Below, piece after piece: positions 9,741-18,793 of a stretch of 64,000 nt of DNA (its first letter is position 1; each line of letters opens with the position of its first letter). The notes below the pieces were generated by a model that ran no database searches, was not told the DNA's origin, and saw nothing but the letters and a program-made list of their open reading frames with translations. The translations under genes were made by a program, and so were the position numbers. This stretch comes from Ignavibacteria bacterium (GTDB lineage: Bacteria; Bacteroidota; Ignavibacteria; Ignavibacteriales; SURF-24): positions 62,001 to 126,000 of the forward strand of contig JAAXKQ010000011.1 of assembly GCA_025612245.1 (NCBI GenBank), written 5' to 3'.

Positions 9741-10607
9741 TTAGCGGCTAATAGACTTCATCAGAATATCCGAGGTCTTTTCCGTAGCCTTAGTCAGCGG
9801 CAGCCGCAGGACATTTTTGCAGTAGCCCAAAAGGCTCAGGGCGAACTTAACCGGAATCGGGTTTGTTTCAATAAACAGGTCGTTCATTATTTTTAGGTAT
9901 TTTGCGTTAATTTCACGTGCCAGTGCCCAGTCACCCTTAAATATTGCATCCGTAATGCTTACCATTACCCCTGGAAAAACGTTCGAAAATACGGATATGA
10001 CCCCATTGCCTCCCAGAGCCATTATAGGGATGGTCTGGTCGTCATTGCCCGAGAATACCAGGAAATCCTCCGGCTTCATTGCCATGAGTCTGGCGATCTG
10101 TGAAATATCCCCGCTGGCTTCCTTTACGCCTATTACGTTTGGACAAACCTCATGAATTTTAAGTACCGTCTCGGGCAGCAGGTTCATTGAGGTCCTGCTT
10201 GGGACGTTATAGATTAAAATTGGCAGGTTCGTCCTTTCGGCAATATACCTGTAATGTTCAACAAGCCCTGCCTGCGTCCCTTTATTATAATAAGGGTTTA
10301 CAATCAGCAGTCCGTCGGCCTTAAAGTCTTCCGCTATTTTATTGTTCTCTACAACTTTCTTTGTATCGTTAGTGCCCGTACCTATAATGACGGGTACCTG
10401 CCTGTCTACTTCAACGATAACTGTCTCTACAATCTTTCTTCTTTCCTCATCGTCAATTGTTGCAGCCTCTCCGGTTGTTCCCAGCACAACCAGTGAGTTG
10501 ATGCCGCCTTCGAGCTGAAAGCGGATGAGTTTCTTGAGAGCTTGGTAATCAACTTCAAACGACTCCTCAAAAGGCGTAATCAGGGCTGTCCCGGTTCCTT
10601 TGAACAT
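9741..10607 (-). CDS. dapA: 4-hydroxy-tetrahydrodipicolinate synthase
   Basis: 288 aa; GTGTALITPF, VVLGTTGEAATI, YNVPSRTSMNL, GVKEASGD motifs. Confidence 0.95.
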   Translation of the reverse strand: MFKGTGTALITPFEESFEVDYQALKKLIRFQLEGGINSLVVLGTTGEAATIDDEERRKIVETVIVEVDRQVPVIIGTGTNDTKKVVENNKIAEDFKADGLLIVNPYYNKGTQAGLVEHYRYIAERTNLPILIYNVPSRTSMNLLPETVLKIHEVCPNVIGVKEASGDISQIARLMAMKPEDFLVFSGNDDQTIPIMALGGNGVISVFSNVFPGVMVSITDAIFKGDWALAREINAKYLKIMNDLFIETNPIPVKFALSLLGYCKNVLRLPLTKATEKTSDILMKSISR

Positions 10608-10759
10608 AAGTTCTCCCGAAAAAAGTTTTCAAAAGAAAAGTTTTTACAGAATAAACACTAAAAGCATGAGTAAGAACAATCTATCTGGCAAATATAACAC
10701 ATTAATGTAAATTTTGAACTCTAGGAATCGGGTTTCAGCCCTTTAAAGTCTTTGAATTT

Positions 10760-11695
10760 TTAAGTATTGGCTACGGGATTTTCTCTTTTTAGCGCCGGCC
10801 TTTCTTCTTCCTGGAGCTCCATATTAATTGCCACGCCTGCCCTTGCACCTTCGGCAGCGGCAACAACAACAAACTTCACGTCCTTTGTTATATCCCCGGC
10901 AGCAAAGATACCCTTGATATTTGTCTGCTGCTTTTTGTTTGTCGGTATAAATCCCTTGTCGTTGAACCGGCAGCCGAGCATTTCGGCAATGTTCGACTTC
11001 TGCTTCTGCCCAGTGGAAAAAAACATAACGTCACGTTCAAGGGATGATCCGTTAACGAAAACTATCCTTTGCAGTAAGCCGCCTCTGCCTTCCAGGCGGG
11101 CTATTTTACCGGTATAGATTCTTACATCGTGCCATTCAAGGGTTTCTTTGTCCTTACGGCTCAGGCGGGCAAACCCGTCTGAGACCAGTATGACGTCATT
11201 GCTCCAGGTCTTAAGTGAAAGTGAGAGTGCGAGGGCGGCTTTACCCCGCGCGTAGACCGCGAACCTCGTGTCGCGCACCTCCCAGCCGTCGCAGTAAGGG
11301 CAGTGAAATACGCTGGAGCCATAGAATTCATCAATTCCCTCGATTTGCGGTATGTTATCCGTAATGCCGGTGGCCAGCAGGATTTTTTTTGAATAGAACC
11401 TTTCACCCTCCGAGCTGACGACCTCAAAGCCCTGAGTGTGGGGGATTACACTGGAAATTTCCATCTGGCATTTTTTTATGTCGTACCGTTTCAGTTCTTC
11501 ACTTCCCAGGCGAAGAAATTCCAGGGGCTTTATTCCGTCGCGCGTAAGGTATCCATGCATGAATTTGGCCTTGAAGTTTCTCGGCCTGCCGCTGTCGCAG
11601 ATAAGGACTCTTCTGCGGCTGCGCCCGAGGACTATTGCCGCATTCAGCCCCGCCGGACCGCCGCCGATAATAATTACGTCATAATTGTTGTCCAT
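10760..11695 (-). CDS. NAD(P)/FAD-dependent oxidoreductase, thioredoxin-reductase-like
   Basis: ORF 10760..11737; likely start at 11695 (MDNNYDVIIIGGGPAGL); redox-type HCPYCDGWE; GIFAAGDITKD FAD motif. Confidence 0.88.
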   Translation of the reverse strand: MDNNYDVIIIGGGPAGLNAAIVLGRSRRRVLICDSGRPRNFKAKFMHGYLTRDGIKPLEFLRLGSEELKRYDIKKCQMEISSVIPHTQGFEVVSSEGERFYSKKILLATGITDNIPQIEGIDEFYGSSVFHCPYCDGWEVRDTRFAVYARGKAALALSLSLKTWSNDVILVSDGFARLSRKDKETLEWHDVRIYTGKIARLEGRGGLLQRIVFVNGSSLERDVMFFSTGQKQKSNIAEMLGCRFNDKGFIPTNKKQQTNIKGIFAAGDITKDVKFVVVAAAEGARAGVAINMELQEEERPALKRENPVANT

Positions 11696-12051
11696 CTTCC
11701 TAAAACCGGATAATTCTGGCAATTGAAATACACTCATTTATTTGTAAAGATTTATTCGGTTAATGTCAACGAAGGAATTCTGTCGCTTTGGTCGCTGCTT
11801 TACTGACAAAGCACATCTTTCTGACATCCTGGAATATCGCTCAGGGAAGGAGAAGAGTATGCCTAAAAATGCCCTGACTGGCAAGACTCCATCCTTCCTA
11901 ATTAAGCTTTTTCTTGCCTTATGGAGCAACTTGCAACTGGAACAAAACTCTTCAAGATGCCGGGGCATTATATAAGGGAAGAATTTCTCAGAGAAAGTAT
12001 TATCTTATTGTATAGCCCGGTTGGAAACCTATTATAAAATGAGGGGAAAAT

Positions 12052-12765
12052 ATGAACCTTGCAATCCTGGCTGCTGGCGAGAGCTCGCGCCTTAAGGCAG
12101 AGGGGCTGAAAGTTCCAAAGCCGTTAATAACCATCAATGGGGAAACCATAATTGAAAGAATCATAAGGCTCGGCCTTCAGAATGGGGCGGCTTCCATATA
12201 CTGCATTATAAATGAAGAGGAGCTCCTGCTGCGGGAATTTTTCATCTCTGGTGACTTCGAGGTGCCGGTAAAGCTCGTCATCAGGACTACCGAGAGCTCG
12301 ATGCACAGCCTTTTTAGCCTGGCTCCTTATCTTACTGATGAGCCTTTTCTCCTGACAACCTGCGATTCGGTCTTTGACGCGCTGGAATTCAGGAATTTTG
12401 TCTCTTCCGTTAAAAACAGCACGGGAATCCAGGGTACGCTTGCCGTGACTCAATATATCGACGATGAAAAACCCTTGTGTGTCAAAATGGATTCCGGGAA
12501 TAAAATTACCGCCTTCAGCGATCGGCAGGAGGGCTACCTTTGGGCTACAGGCGGAATCTACTATTTCTCGCCTGAGATATTTGAAATGATTAAGGCGGCG
12601 CATGAGCTGAAGATTTCCCGCCTGAGAAATTTCCTGAGGCTTCTTTTAAGTAACGGCTACAGCCTGAAGGGTTTTCCATTCTCCAAGATAATTGACGTGG
12701 ATCACCTGAAAGACATAAAGGCTGCCGAAGAATACCTCTGTCCTTCTGAAAAGCCGGGGGCTTAA
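12052..12765 (+). CDS. NTP-transferase family nucleotidyltransferase (sugar/polyol-phosphate nucleotidylyltransferase-like)
   Basis: 237 aa; AILAAGESSRLK...KPLITINGETIIERII signature; TTCDSVFD metal-binding region. Confidence 0.85.
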   Translation: MNLAILAAGESSRLKAEGLKVPKPLITINGETIIERIIRLGLQNGAASIYCIINEEELLLREFFISGDFEVPVKLVIRTTESSMHSLFSLAPYLTDEPFLLTTCDSVFDALEFRNFVSSVKNSTGIQGTLAVTQYIDDEKPLCVKMDSGNKITAFSDRQEGYLWATGGIYYFSPEIFEMIKAAHELKISRLRNFLRLLLSNGYSLKGFPFSKIIDVDHLKDIKAAEEYLCPSEKPGA

Positions 12766-12886
12766 ATTCAATTTTAACAGTCTCTATTGATATAATAACA
12801 AAAAATCGGTATATAATTTATTAGGCAATGAAGCCTGAGCTTAGTTCTTAGAAATACCTTCCTTAAAAACAGTGGAGAGCCAGGAT

Positions 12887-13720
12887 ATGAAGTTAAAATT
12901 TGCAGGCATCCGGCGGAAAACAGAATTTTCTCCGAATCACGAAGTAAATGACCTTGCAATTATTAATTGCACGGCCGAGAACTTAATAAAGCTGGGAGCA
13001 GATGTTAGAATATATGATGAAGACACAATTAGCCCGGAGCTCATAAAGGAAGACCTTATATTTTCCATGGTTCAGGGCCCGAAGGGAATTCAGGAACTCT
13101 TCAGGATTTCAGAACGCGGTTCCATGATAATCAATTCCCCGGCGAGTGTCTATTCGTGCTACCGCTTTAACATGCTTAAGATGCTCTCGGGCGGGGGAAT
13201 TCCTACTCCCAAAAGTATCCTGACCTCTACGGAAATAAGCCTCAACGGCCAGATAAATGAATTCAGCTCGGAAAGGCTCTGGGTTAAAAGGGGGGACGTG
13301 CATGCCGTTAGAAAAGAAGACGTTATCTCCGTCCCGGCTGAGCGCAGTGAGATAACAAGCACGCTTGAGGAATTCCACAAGAGAAAAATCGACAGGGTCA
13401 TTCTCCAGGAAGACATCCCCGGGGATACCGTTAAATTTTACGCCGTCAGGGAAACGGGATTTTTTTACTGGTACTATCTATCCAATGCTTTCAGCAACTG
13501 CTTTACAGAAAACGCCCTAAGGCAGCTGGCCGAAACTTCGGCCGAAATCCTCGGGCTTTATATCTACGGCGGTGATGCAATCATAATGAGTGACGGATCT
13601 ATTATTGTCATAGATATCAACGACTGGCCGAGCTTTGCTCCTATAAGGGAAGAAGCCGGCTATCATATCTCCAATTTATTATTAGCCAAAGGGAGGGAAT
13701 TTGTTAACAGCAGACTTTAA
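12887..13720 (+). CDS. ATP-grasp superfamily protein
   Basis: ORF 12872..13720; ATG at 12887 with GGAG upstream; central VKRGDVHA lysine region and C-terminal VIDINDWPSF (DxNxxP-like) motif. Confidence 0.7.
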   Translation: MKLKFAGIRRKTEFSPNHEVNDLAIINCTAENLIKLGADVRIYDEDTISPELIKEDLIFSMVQGPKGIQELFRISERGSMIINSPASVYSCYRFNMLKMLSGGGIPTPKSILTSTEISLNGQINEFSSERLWVKRGDVHAVRKEDVISVPAERSEITSTLEEFHKRKIDRVILQEDIPGDTVKFYAVRETGFFYWYYLSNAFSNCFTENALRQLAETSAEILGLYIYGGDAIIMSDGSIIVIDINDWPSFAPIREEAGYHISNLLLAKGREFVNSRL

Positions 13721-15059
13721 GCGCAAATACGCTTCCATGAAAACAGAGGTGCCCGGGCCAAAATCAAAAGAACTCTTCGAGTTTGAACAAAAACATATCT
13801 CGCCGGGTATCCAGACTATCGCCACTTCTTCCAAAATTGCTGTTGAGAAAGGGGAGGGGGCAGTAATTGAAGACGTGGACGGAAACAGGTATATCGACTT
13901 TTTTGCCGGGGTCGGTGTGGCAAGCCTTGGCTACAACCACCCGAAATACGTTAAAATGATGCAGGAGCAGGTCTCAAAAATCCACGTCGGGAGCTTTACT
14001 TCCAGGAACAGGGCCGGGCTTTCACAGCTCCTTTCTGAAGTGGCCGTAGGTGACCTCAGGCGTACGCAGTACTATAGCAGCGGTGCCGAAGCCGTTGAGG
14101 CGGCTTTGAGGCTTGCCAAGTCCTATACCGGCAAGTCGGAATTCATCGGCTTCTGGGAAGGATTTCACGGCAAGACGCTCGGGGTACTGGGACTCCTGGG
14201 GGATAATTTCAAGCACGGTCTGGGGCCCCTTCCTTTCGGCAGGTATCTTACTCCTTATGCAAACTGCAGGCATTGTCCTTTCGGGCGCACATTCCCGGAG
14301 TGTGATTTTATGTGTGTGGATTTCATAAAGAAAAAAATAAGGTACGAAACTACAAACGACGTTGCGGCAATTGTTGTTGAGCCCATTCAGGGTACGGCAG
14401 GAAATGTGGTCCCCCCGGAAGGCTTCCTCCTGAGGCTGAGGCAGCTTGCAGATGAAATTAAGGCCGTTCTTATTGTTGATGAAATGATTACCGGCTTCGG
14501 CAGGACAGGAAAGATGTTCGGCTACCAGCACGATAACGTGGTGCCGGATATTATTACGGTAGGCAAGGGGTTCGGGGGCGGATTCCCGATGACGGGACTT
14601 ATGTCGAGGGATGAGATTATATTTTCAAAACCTTTTGCAAACCCCAGCGGTAGCTCTTCGAGCTACGGGGGGAACCCCCTGGCCTCGGCATCCGCATACG
14701 TCACGCTTAAGACGATAATTGAAGAAGGACTGGTTGAAAATTCCGCGCGCGTGGGGGCTTTCATGCTCGAAAAACTGAAAACATTCAAGGAAAAGTTCCC
14801 GTTTGTCGGTGAAGTGCGCGGGCGCGGACTAATGATCGGAATGGAGCTCGTCAAATCACCCGGTTCCATGGAAAAGCTGGATAAAAAATATACACAGATG
14901 ATTTTCCGGGAATGCCTGAACAAAGGACTGATTGTAATGGGCTACAACCCGGACGTAAGAATCAATCCGCCGCTCATAATAAATGAGGAAATTGCCGAAG
15001 AGGGTATTGAAATAATGGAGGAAGCCTTTAAGAATGTCGCAGATAGAATTGTCGTATAA
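13701..15059 (+). CDS. Class III PLP-dependent aminotransferase
   Basis: 452 aa, TTG start with GGAGG upstream; YYSSGAEAVEAALRLAK, VDEMITGFGRTGKMF, ITVGKGFGGGFPMTGL (PLP Lys); overlaps the preceding gene. Confidence 0.92.
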   Translation: MLTADFKRKYASMKTEVPGPKSKELFEFEQKHISPGIQTIATSSKIAVEKGEGAVIEDVDGNRYIDFFAGVGVASLGYNHPKYVKMMQEQVSKIHVGSFTSRNRAGLSQLLSEVAVGDLRRTQYYSSGAEAVEAALRLAKSYTGKSEFIGFWEGFHGKTLGVLGLLGDNFKHGLGPLPFGRYLTPYANCRHCPFGRTFPECDFMCVDFIKKKIRYETTNDVAAIVVEPIQGTAGNVVPPEGFLLRLRQLADEIKAVLIVDEMITGFGRTGKMFGYQHDNVVPDIITVGKGFGGGFPMTGLMSRDEIIFSKPFANPSGSSSSYGGNPLASASAYVTLKTIIEEGLVENSARVGAFMLEKLKTFKEKFPFVGEVRGRGLMIGMELVKSPGSMEKLDKKYTQMIFRECLNKGLIVMGYNPDVRINPPLIINEEIAEEGIEIMEEAFKNVADRIVV

Positions 15060-15960
15060 AACAAGGGACGTTGAAGAGTTCCTGGACGTTTATTTTTACC
15101 GCCCCTTTGGATTTCTGATTGCAAAGGCATGCTGGAGGCTTGGCATTAAGCCTAATGCAATTACCACTATGGGCATGGTAATTGGCGTTGCAGGGGGACA
15201 CCTGCTATTTTATAACAATCACTGGCTGAACCTTTACGGCATTCTTCTTATTATACTGAACGAGGCCTTCGACAGCGCCGACGGGCAGCTTGCAAGGCTT
15301 TCCGGAATTCACTCCAGGTACGGGCGGATTTTTGACGGCTTTGCGGGCAACACGGTCTTCCTGAGCATCTATATCCACCTGTGTCTGAGATACATTTATT
15401 CAGGCGGATCGTGGTGGGTGTTCCTCCTTGCAGTCATTTCCGGCATATGCCACTCATACCAGAGTGCAATGGCCGATTACTACAGGAACGGGTACCTGCA
15501 CTTCGTGGTCTCGGTCAAAAAAGGGGAGCTGGATAAACATAAGGAAGTCCTGAGGAGATTCAGGAGCCTGAGCTGGAAGAAAGATTTTCCCGGGAAATTC
15601 CTCCTGATGTTCTATGTCAACTATACGCGCCAGCAGGAGAGCCTTTCAGGAAACTTCCAGAAGCTCTTCAGCCGCAGCGCCGAAGTCTTTCAGGATAGTA
15701 TCCCCGAGGGATTTAAGAACACGTATAAGGAATATAATAAGCCACTGCTCAAGTACTATAACATACTTACGACCAATACAAGGCAGATCTGGCTGTTTAT
15801 TGTTGTGCTCCTGGATAAACCAATCTTCTACTTTTTCTTTGAGCTTACGCTTCTGAACATACTTCTTGCCTGGGTTACAATAAAACAGGAACATCTCAAT
15901 AAAAAGCTTCTTCTGAGGCTTGAGGATTTCAGGTCGGCTAAAATTAGGGTGGAGAAATAA
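15034..15960 (+). CDS. CDP-alcohol phosphatidyltransferase family membrane protein
   Basis: 308 aa; DSADGQLARLSGIHSRYGRIFDGFAG corresponds to D-x2-DG-x2-AR-x8-G-x3-D with the last Asp altered; multiple TM segments; ATG overlaps the upstream gene. Confidence 0.85.
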   Translation: MSQIELSYKTRDVEEFLDVYFYRPFGFLIAKACWRLGIKPNAITTMGMVIGVAGGHLLFYNNHWLNLYGILLIILNEAFDSADGQLARLSGIHSRYGRIFDGFAGNTVFLSIYIHLCLRYIYSGGSWWVFLLAVISGICHSYQSAMADYYRNGYLHFVVSVKKGELDKHKEVLRRFRSLSWKKDFPGKFLLMFYVNYTRQQESLSGNFQKLFSRSAEVFQDSIPEGFKNTYKEYNKPLLKYYNILTTNTRQIWLFIVVLLDKPIFYFFFELTLLNILLAWVTIKQEHLNKKLLLRLEDFRSAKIRVEK

Positions 15961-15961
15961 T

Positions 15962-16969
15962 TTGCTTAAGGGAGCGATAATAGGGATGGGCAAAATAGCC
16001 CAGGAAGCCCATATTCCTGCTTTTCTTGACCGCCAGGTCTTTAGGGATGCAAAAATCATTGCAGCCGTGGATGAGAATGGCCGGATGCTAAATCTTGTGC
16101 GCTCAAAGTATCCTGAAATCAGGTGCTACAGTTCGGTTGATGAGATGTTTGAACGCGAGGATCTGGACTTTATCGATATCTGCACTCCGCCGGGAACTCA
16201 CGCGCACATGATTGAAGAGGGGCTTAAAAGGGGAGTCCACATAATATGCGAAAAGCCCTTTGTCCTTGGCGCCTTTGATGCCGAGAGGCTCTACCCTTCA
16301 ATTGCCGGGTATCAGAAGGTCTTTATGCCTGTCCACCAGTACAAGTATTCTCCCCTATGGAAAGCCTTTAAGGAGGAGGCTTCAAGAGGAACATCGGGTA
16401 AAAACTTCATACAGTTTAATGTGTTCAGAACTGAGGCCGATAGAGGAATTGCTTCTTTAAATAAAGGCTGGCGTACAGATCCTGAACTTAGTGGCGGCGG
16501 AATTTTATCCGACACAGGGGTGCATTACCTATATTTGTCGCTATGGATGCTTGGAGAGGTTAGGAGTATTACGGCAAGAGCGTTTTCCATTTCCCACACC
16601 GAGTACAGCGTTGAAGATACGGCGCTTGTGGTTCTGGAGTCTGAATACGGAGTTGCACAGATCAGCCTTACCTGGGGCGCGGACAGGAGGCATAACAGTG
16701 CCTGTCTTGTAAACAGCCGGAGCAGCCTTGTTTATAACGGCTCCGAACTGATAAGAAACTTTTTGAGCCAAAGCGAAAGGATTCCTGTCCCCGATGCTTC
16801 GGATAAAAAAAACTATATTTCGCTCTACGTCTCATTAGTGCGGGACTTTTTAGGTCAGGTCAACTCCGGCCTTAAGGATAACTGCCGTCTGGATGAGGCG
16901 TACAAAAGCATTAAGCTGTTGGATTCGTGCTACAGGGCAGCAGTAACAAACCGGACAATTACTTTTTAA
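15962..16969 (+). CDS. Gfo/Idh/MocA family oxidoreductase
   Basis: Track ORF 15920..16969; likely TTG start at 15962 with GGAG upstream; GAIIGMGKIAQEAHIPAF Rossmann, CEKPF motif, GGGILSDTGVHYL. Confidence 0.9.
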   Translation: MLKGAIIGMGKIAQEAHIPAFLDRQVFRDAKIIAAVDENGRMLNLVRSKYPEIRCYSSVDEMFEREDLDFIDICTPPGTHAHMIEEGLKRGVHIICEKPFVLGAFDAERLYPSIAGYQKVFMPVHQYKYSPLWKAFKEEASRGTSGKNFIQFNVFRTEADRGIASLNKGWRTDPELSGGGILSDTGVHYLYLSLWMLGEVRSITARAFSISHTEYSVEDTALVVLESEYGVAQISLTWGADRRHNSACLVNSRSSLVYNGSELIRNFLSQSERIPVPDASDKKNYISLYVSLVRDFLGQVNSGLKDNCRLDEAYKSIKLLDSCYRAAVTNRTITF

Positions 16970-17991
16970 TGCAGAAGAAATTATTTCCCATATTGTATGT
17001 CGTCGGCATTGCCATTTTTGCCCTTCTTATCTGGGACTTCGGAATTGACAAGATCATGGTCAATATAAGAAAGACAGGCTGGTGGTTCCTGCCCGTTATT
17101 GCACTCTGGGGAGTTATATACCTGATCAATGCTTACGGATGGCATATTATACTGGGCGAGGACAGAAGCAAGGTTGCATTCTGGAGGATATACGGCATAA
17201 GCCTTGGAGGCTTTGCAATAAACTACTTAACCCCGTTTGTCAACCTCGGGGGTGAACCCTACAGGATTTACGCCCTGAAGGAATTTACCGGAATCACCAA
17301 ATCGGTTTCTTCTGTCACTCTTTACAGGATGCTGCACATTATATCGCACCTGATCTTCTGGCTTACTGTAATACCTGTAACCTTCTTTGTTATTCCGGTA
17401 AGTTTTAACTTTGCAGCGGCTTTAATGGCACTGTTCCTGGTAATTTTCTTAATGCTGGCTTTTGTTTTTACGCGTCATAGGCTTGGAATATATGAGGCTT
17501 TGTCGAAGATTATTCTGCACCTTAAATTCTTGAAGTTCTTAAATAAAAAGCTCGAAAAAAATAAAAATAACATCGCAGAGATCGACCGGCAGATAAAGGA
17601 CCTTTACGTCAACAGGAAAAGGACGTTCTATACCGTTCTTTCACTTGAGTTTTTTGCGCGCATACTGGCAGCAATGGAGTTTTTCTTCATTTTTCGTTCC
17701 ATCGGTATAGACATCTCCGTCTTTCAGGCTCTCTATATTCACGGGGCTTCATCGCTTTTTCTTAACATCCTGTTCTTCATGCCGATGGAGTTCGGGACCA
17801 GGGAAGGAAGTCTTTACATTACCTTAAAGGCTTTCATCCCGGATGCCGGTGTTGGAATCTATATCGCCCTTGTTAACCGCATCCGGGAACTATTCTGGAT
17901 ACTGATAGGCATGCTGCTCATACAGTTTAACAACAGGAAATTAAAGAAAGAAAACGCCATTTATTTGCGAAAAAGCAGGATTACTTCATGA
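16969..17991 (+). CDS. Lysylphosphatidylglycerol synthase TM region / UPF0104 flippase-like integral membrane protein
   Basis: Track ORF starts 16927; likely ATG at 16969 overlapping the upstream stop (TAATG); many TM helices, LTPFVNLGGEPYRIYAL and MPMEFGTREGSLYITLK resembling LPG_synthase_TM. Confidence 0.8.
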   Translation: MQKKLFPILYVVGIAIFALLIWDFGIDKIMVNIRKTGWWFLPVIALWGVIYLINAYGWHIILGEDRSKVAFWRIYGISLGGFAINYLTPFVNLGGEPYRIYALKEFTGITKSVSSVTLYRMLHIISHLIFWLTVIPVTFFVIPVSFNFAAALMALFLVIFLMLAFVFTRHRLGIYEALSKIILHLKFLKFLNKKLEKNKNNIAEIDRQIKDLYVNRKRTFYTVLSLEFFARILAAMEFFFIFRSIGIDISVFQALYIHGASSLFLNILFFMPMEFGTREGSLYITLKAFIPDAGVGIYIALVNRIRELFWILIGMLLIQFNNRKLKKENAIYLRKSRITS

Positions 17992-18731
17992 AAGCGATAA
18001 TATTTGATTTTGGCGGCACACTCGATTTGGATGGAATTCACTGGAGCATAAAGTTTTTTGATGCTTACTGCAGGGCTGGGCTTTATGTTCCGGAGAGGGT
18101 CTTCAGAAATGCTTTTATTCTCTCTGAAAGGGATATGAAAGGACAGCTCAGCGTAAATGCAGGATTTCAGGAGACTCTCTTTAAGCAGGTCTATTTTCAG
18201 CTAAGGCACCTGATGGAGGATTATAACTTAAGATTCTTTGATGAGCCGGCCAGGATTGCAGAAAAGATTTCCTATGAGTGTTACATGGATGTGAAAAAGA
18301 ACGTAAGTGATACACGTGAAATCCTTTCACGCTTGTCTGAAAACTATGTGCTTGGCCTCATTTCGAACTTTTACGGCAACCTTAAAAGTGTGATGGAAGA
18401 GCTGGAACTGGACGAATTCTTTTCCGTTAAAATGGATTCAGAGCAAACGGGCTTAAGAAAGCCCGACCCTAAGGCCTACCTTTACCTCTTAGACAGGCTT
18501 TCATTTACGCCGGAGGAGCTCGTAATGGTTGGCGACTCCTATAATAACGACATTCTGCCTTCGAAGAATCTGGGCTTAAATACCATCTGGCTTAAGTCCG
18601 GGAGCTGGGACTGCCCTGAGGATTATTCAAAGGCGGATTTTCTTATTGGCAGTTTAACTGAAGTGGAAGATACGGTATCAGTAATGGAAAGGATGAATTA
18701 CCGCAAAAGACTATTATCTTGCCTGAAGTAA
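17988..18731 (+). CDS. HAD superfamily hydrolase
   Basis: 247 aa; IFDFGGTLDLDG, LGLISNF, GLRKPDPKAY, VMVGDSYNNDILPSKNLGLNTIWL; ATGA overlap with the upstream gene. Confidence 0.88.
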   Translation: MKAIIFDFGGTLDLDGIHWSIKFFDAYCRAGLYVPERVFRNAFILSERDMKGQLSVNAGFQETLFKQVYFQLRHLMEDYNLRFFDEPARIAEKISYECYMDVKKNVSDTREILSRLSENYVLGLISNFYGNLKSVMEELELDEFFSVKMDSEQTGLRKPDPKAYLYLLDRLSFTPEELVMVGDSYNNDILPSKNLGLNTIWLKSGSWDCPEDYSKADFLIGSLTEVEDTVSVMERMNYRKRLLSCLK

Positions 18732-18750
18732 GTGATATCCTTTTTTTTTG

Positions 18751-18789
18751 AAGGCCGCGCCGGGGTTTATTCTTCCCATGCGCGGCTTT
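18751..18789. terminator. Stem-loop between convergent HAD and proC genes
   Basis: AAGGCCGCGC ... GCGCGGCTTT inverted repeat with T-runs on both sides. Confidence 0.55.
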
Positions 18790-18793
18790 CCCT

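Noticed and set aside
14022-14531. 169-aa minus-strand ORF inside the class III aminotransferase
   Set aside because: Shadow ORF; the + strand protein has intact family motifs throughout.
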